A stretch of 64,000 nt of DNA from contig NC_068977.1 in NCBI RefSeq assembly GCF_016808095.1, positions 3,098,479 to 3,162,478 on the forward strand. The letters are read 5' to 3'. Each line of letters starts with the position of its first letter. Within the stretch, counting starts at the first letter, position 1. Source of the stretch: Vigna angularis (Eukaryota; Streptophyta; Magnoliopsida; Fabales; Fabaceae). The position numbers and the translations under genes are program-made. Positions 63,719 to 64,000 of the stretch are shown in pieces. The notes beneath the pieces were generated by a model that did not search any database, was not told the DNA's origin, and was given only the letters and a program-made list of their open reading frames with translations.

Positions 63719-64000
63719 CACTAGTATAGAAAAACATTTTTGTATGGGTTAAAAAGACTTTCTATACTAATTCTGAAATTGGTATAGAAAGTTGAAAACT
63801 TTCTATAATGGTTAAATACTAACCAGTATAGAAACTACAATCAACATCTTCCGCTATGCTCCTCCCCATGATGCTATTGAGCTCTTCTTTAATTTTCTCA
63901 TCCAACATTGATTAAAAATCTTCCTCCTCTAAATCGAAATCTACTTCCTCGCAACTCTCATTTTTCTTCTTCTTCTTCCTTTATCGCACGCCAAAGAACA
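63719..64000 (+). mobile_element. CACTA (En/Spm-like) transposon terminus, runs off the window
   Basis: It begins CACTAGTATAGAAAAACA, the CACTA-type end, followed by multiple subterminal motifs tatagaaagt/actttctata in both orientations (63755-63830), a hallmark of CACTA ends. The sequence then becomes CT-rich and more GC-rich (63840-64000). The other end and any transposase lie outside the window. Confidence 0.7.

Overview
The window is AT-rich plant nuclear DNA. Genes are spliced, long (AT)n tracts are common, and Ty1/copia and Ty3/gypsy retrotransposons, Mutator-like (MULE), hAT-like and CACTA-like DNA transposons are present. Protein and repeat style suggest a legume of the Vigna/Phaseolus group; that is inference, since no species-diagnostic locus was searched.

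Only three host genes look functional, all on the minus strand and all AT-poor relative to their surroundings: (1) a seven-exon type I inositol polyphosphate 5-phosphatase (28846-32104); (2) an intronless gene for a small two-helix membrane protein with an acidic middle and a DUF761-like C-terminus (43560-44111); (3) a three-exon gene for a basic coiled-coil protein of unknown function (57286-62044), whose last exon reads into a stop just before what looks like the remains of its older C-terminus. Exon borders were read by eye from GT/AG sites and reading-frame continuity.

Regions. 1-14.6 kb: gene-poor, with microsatellites, a 541-bp foldback MULE with a perfect 9-bp target duplication (7183-7723), a probable solo copia LTR (7914-8335) and a decayed inverted-repeat element near 3 kb. 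14.8-21.6 kb: a decayed host gene split by a young, full-length copia element (16108-21385) with 473-bp LTRs, a 5-bp target duplication, primer-binding site, polypurine tract and one intact 1435-residue polyprotein. 21.6-23.65 kb: two more MULEs back to back, the first carrying gene-like GC-rich DNA between ~270-300-bp terminal inverted repeats (Pack-MULE type). 24-28 kb: diverged gypsy LTRs and an hAT-like element. 33.7-34.7 kb: a strikingly GC-rich gypsy-type LTR. 37.7-41.8 kb: inverted partial copies of the 24-kb LTR family. 47.0-54.6 kb: a graveyard holding a PPR gene relic, a gypsy gag-protease relic on the minus strand, an internally deleted gypsy on the plus strand, a 5' copia fragment, and a MULE remnant with a frameshifted GRF zinc-finger ORF. 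55.9-56.3 kb: a truncated duplicate of the 3' flank of the DUF761-like gene. 60.27-60.54 kb: a solo copia LTR with perfect target duplication inside an intron of the coiled-coil gene. 63.7 kb to the end: a CACTA terminus running off the window.

No operon-like or defence-island system is present. The most unusual signals are the GC-rich hairpin arrays found independently in two LTR families and a MULE, the MULE nest with its captured ORF, the disrupted host gene, and the C-terminal frame break in the coiled-coil gene.
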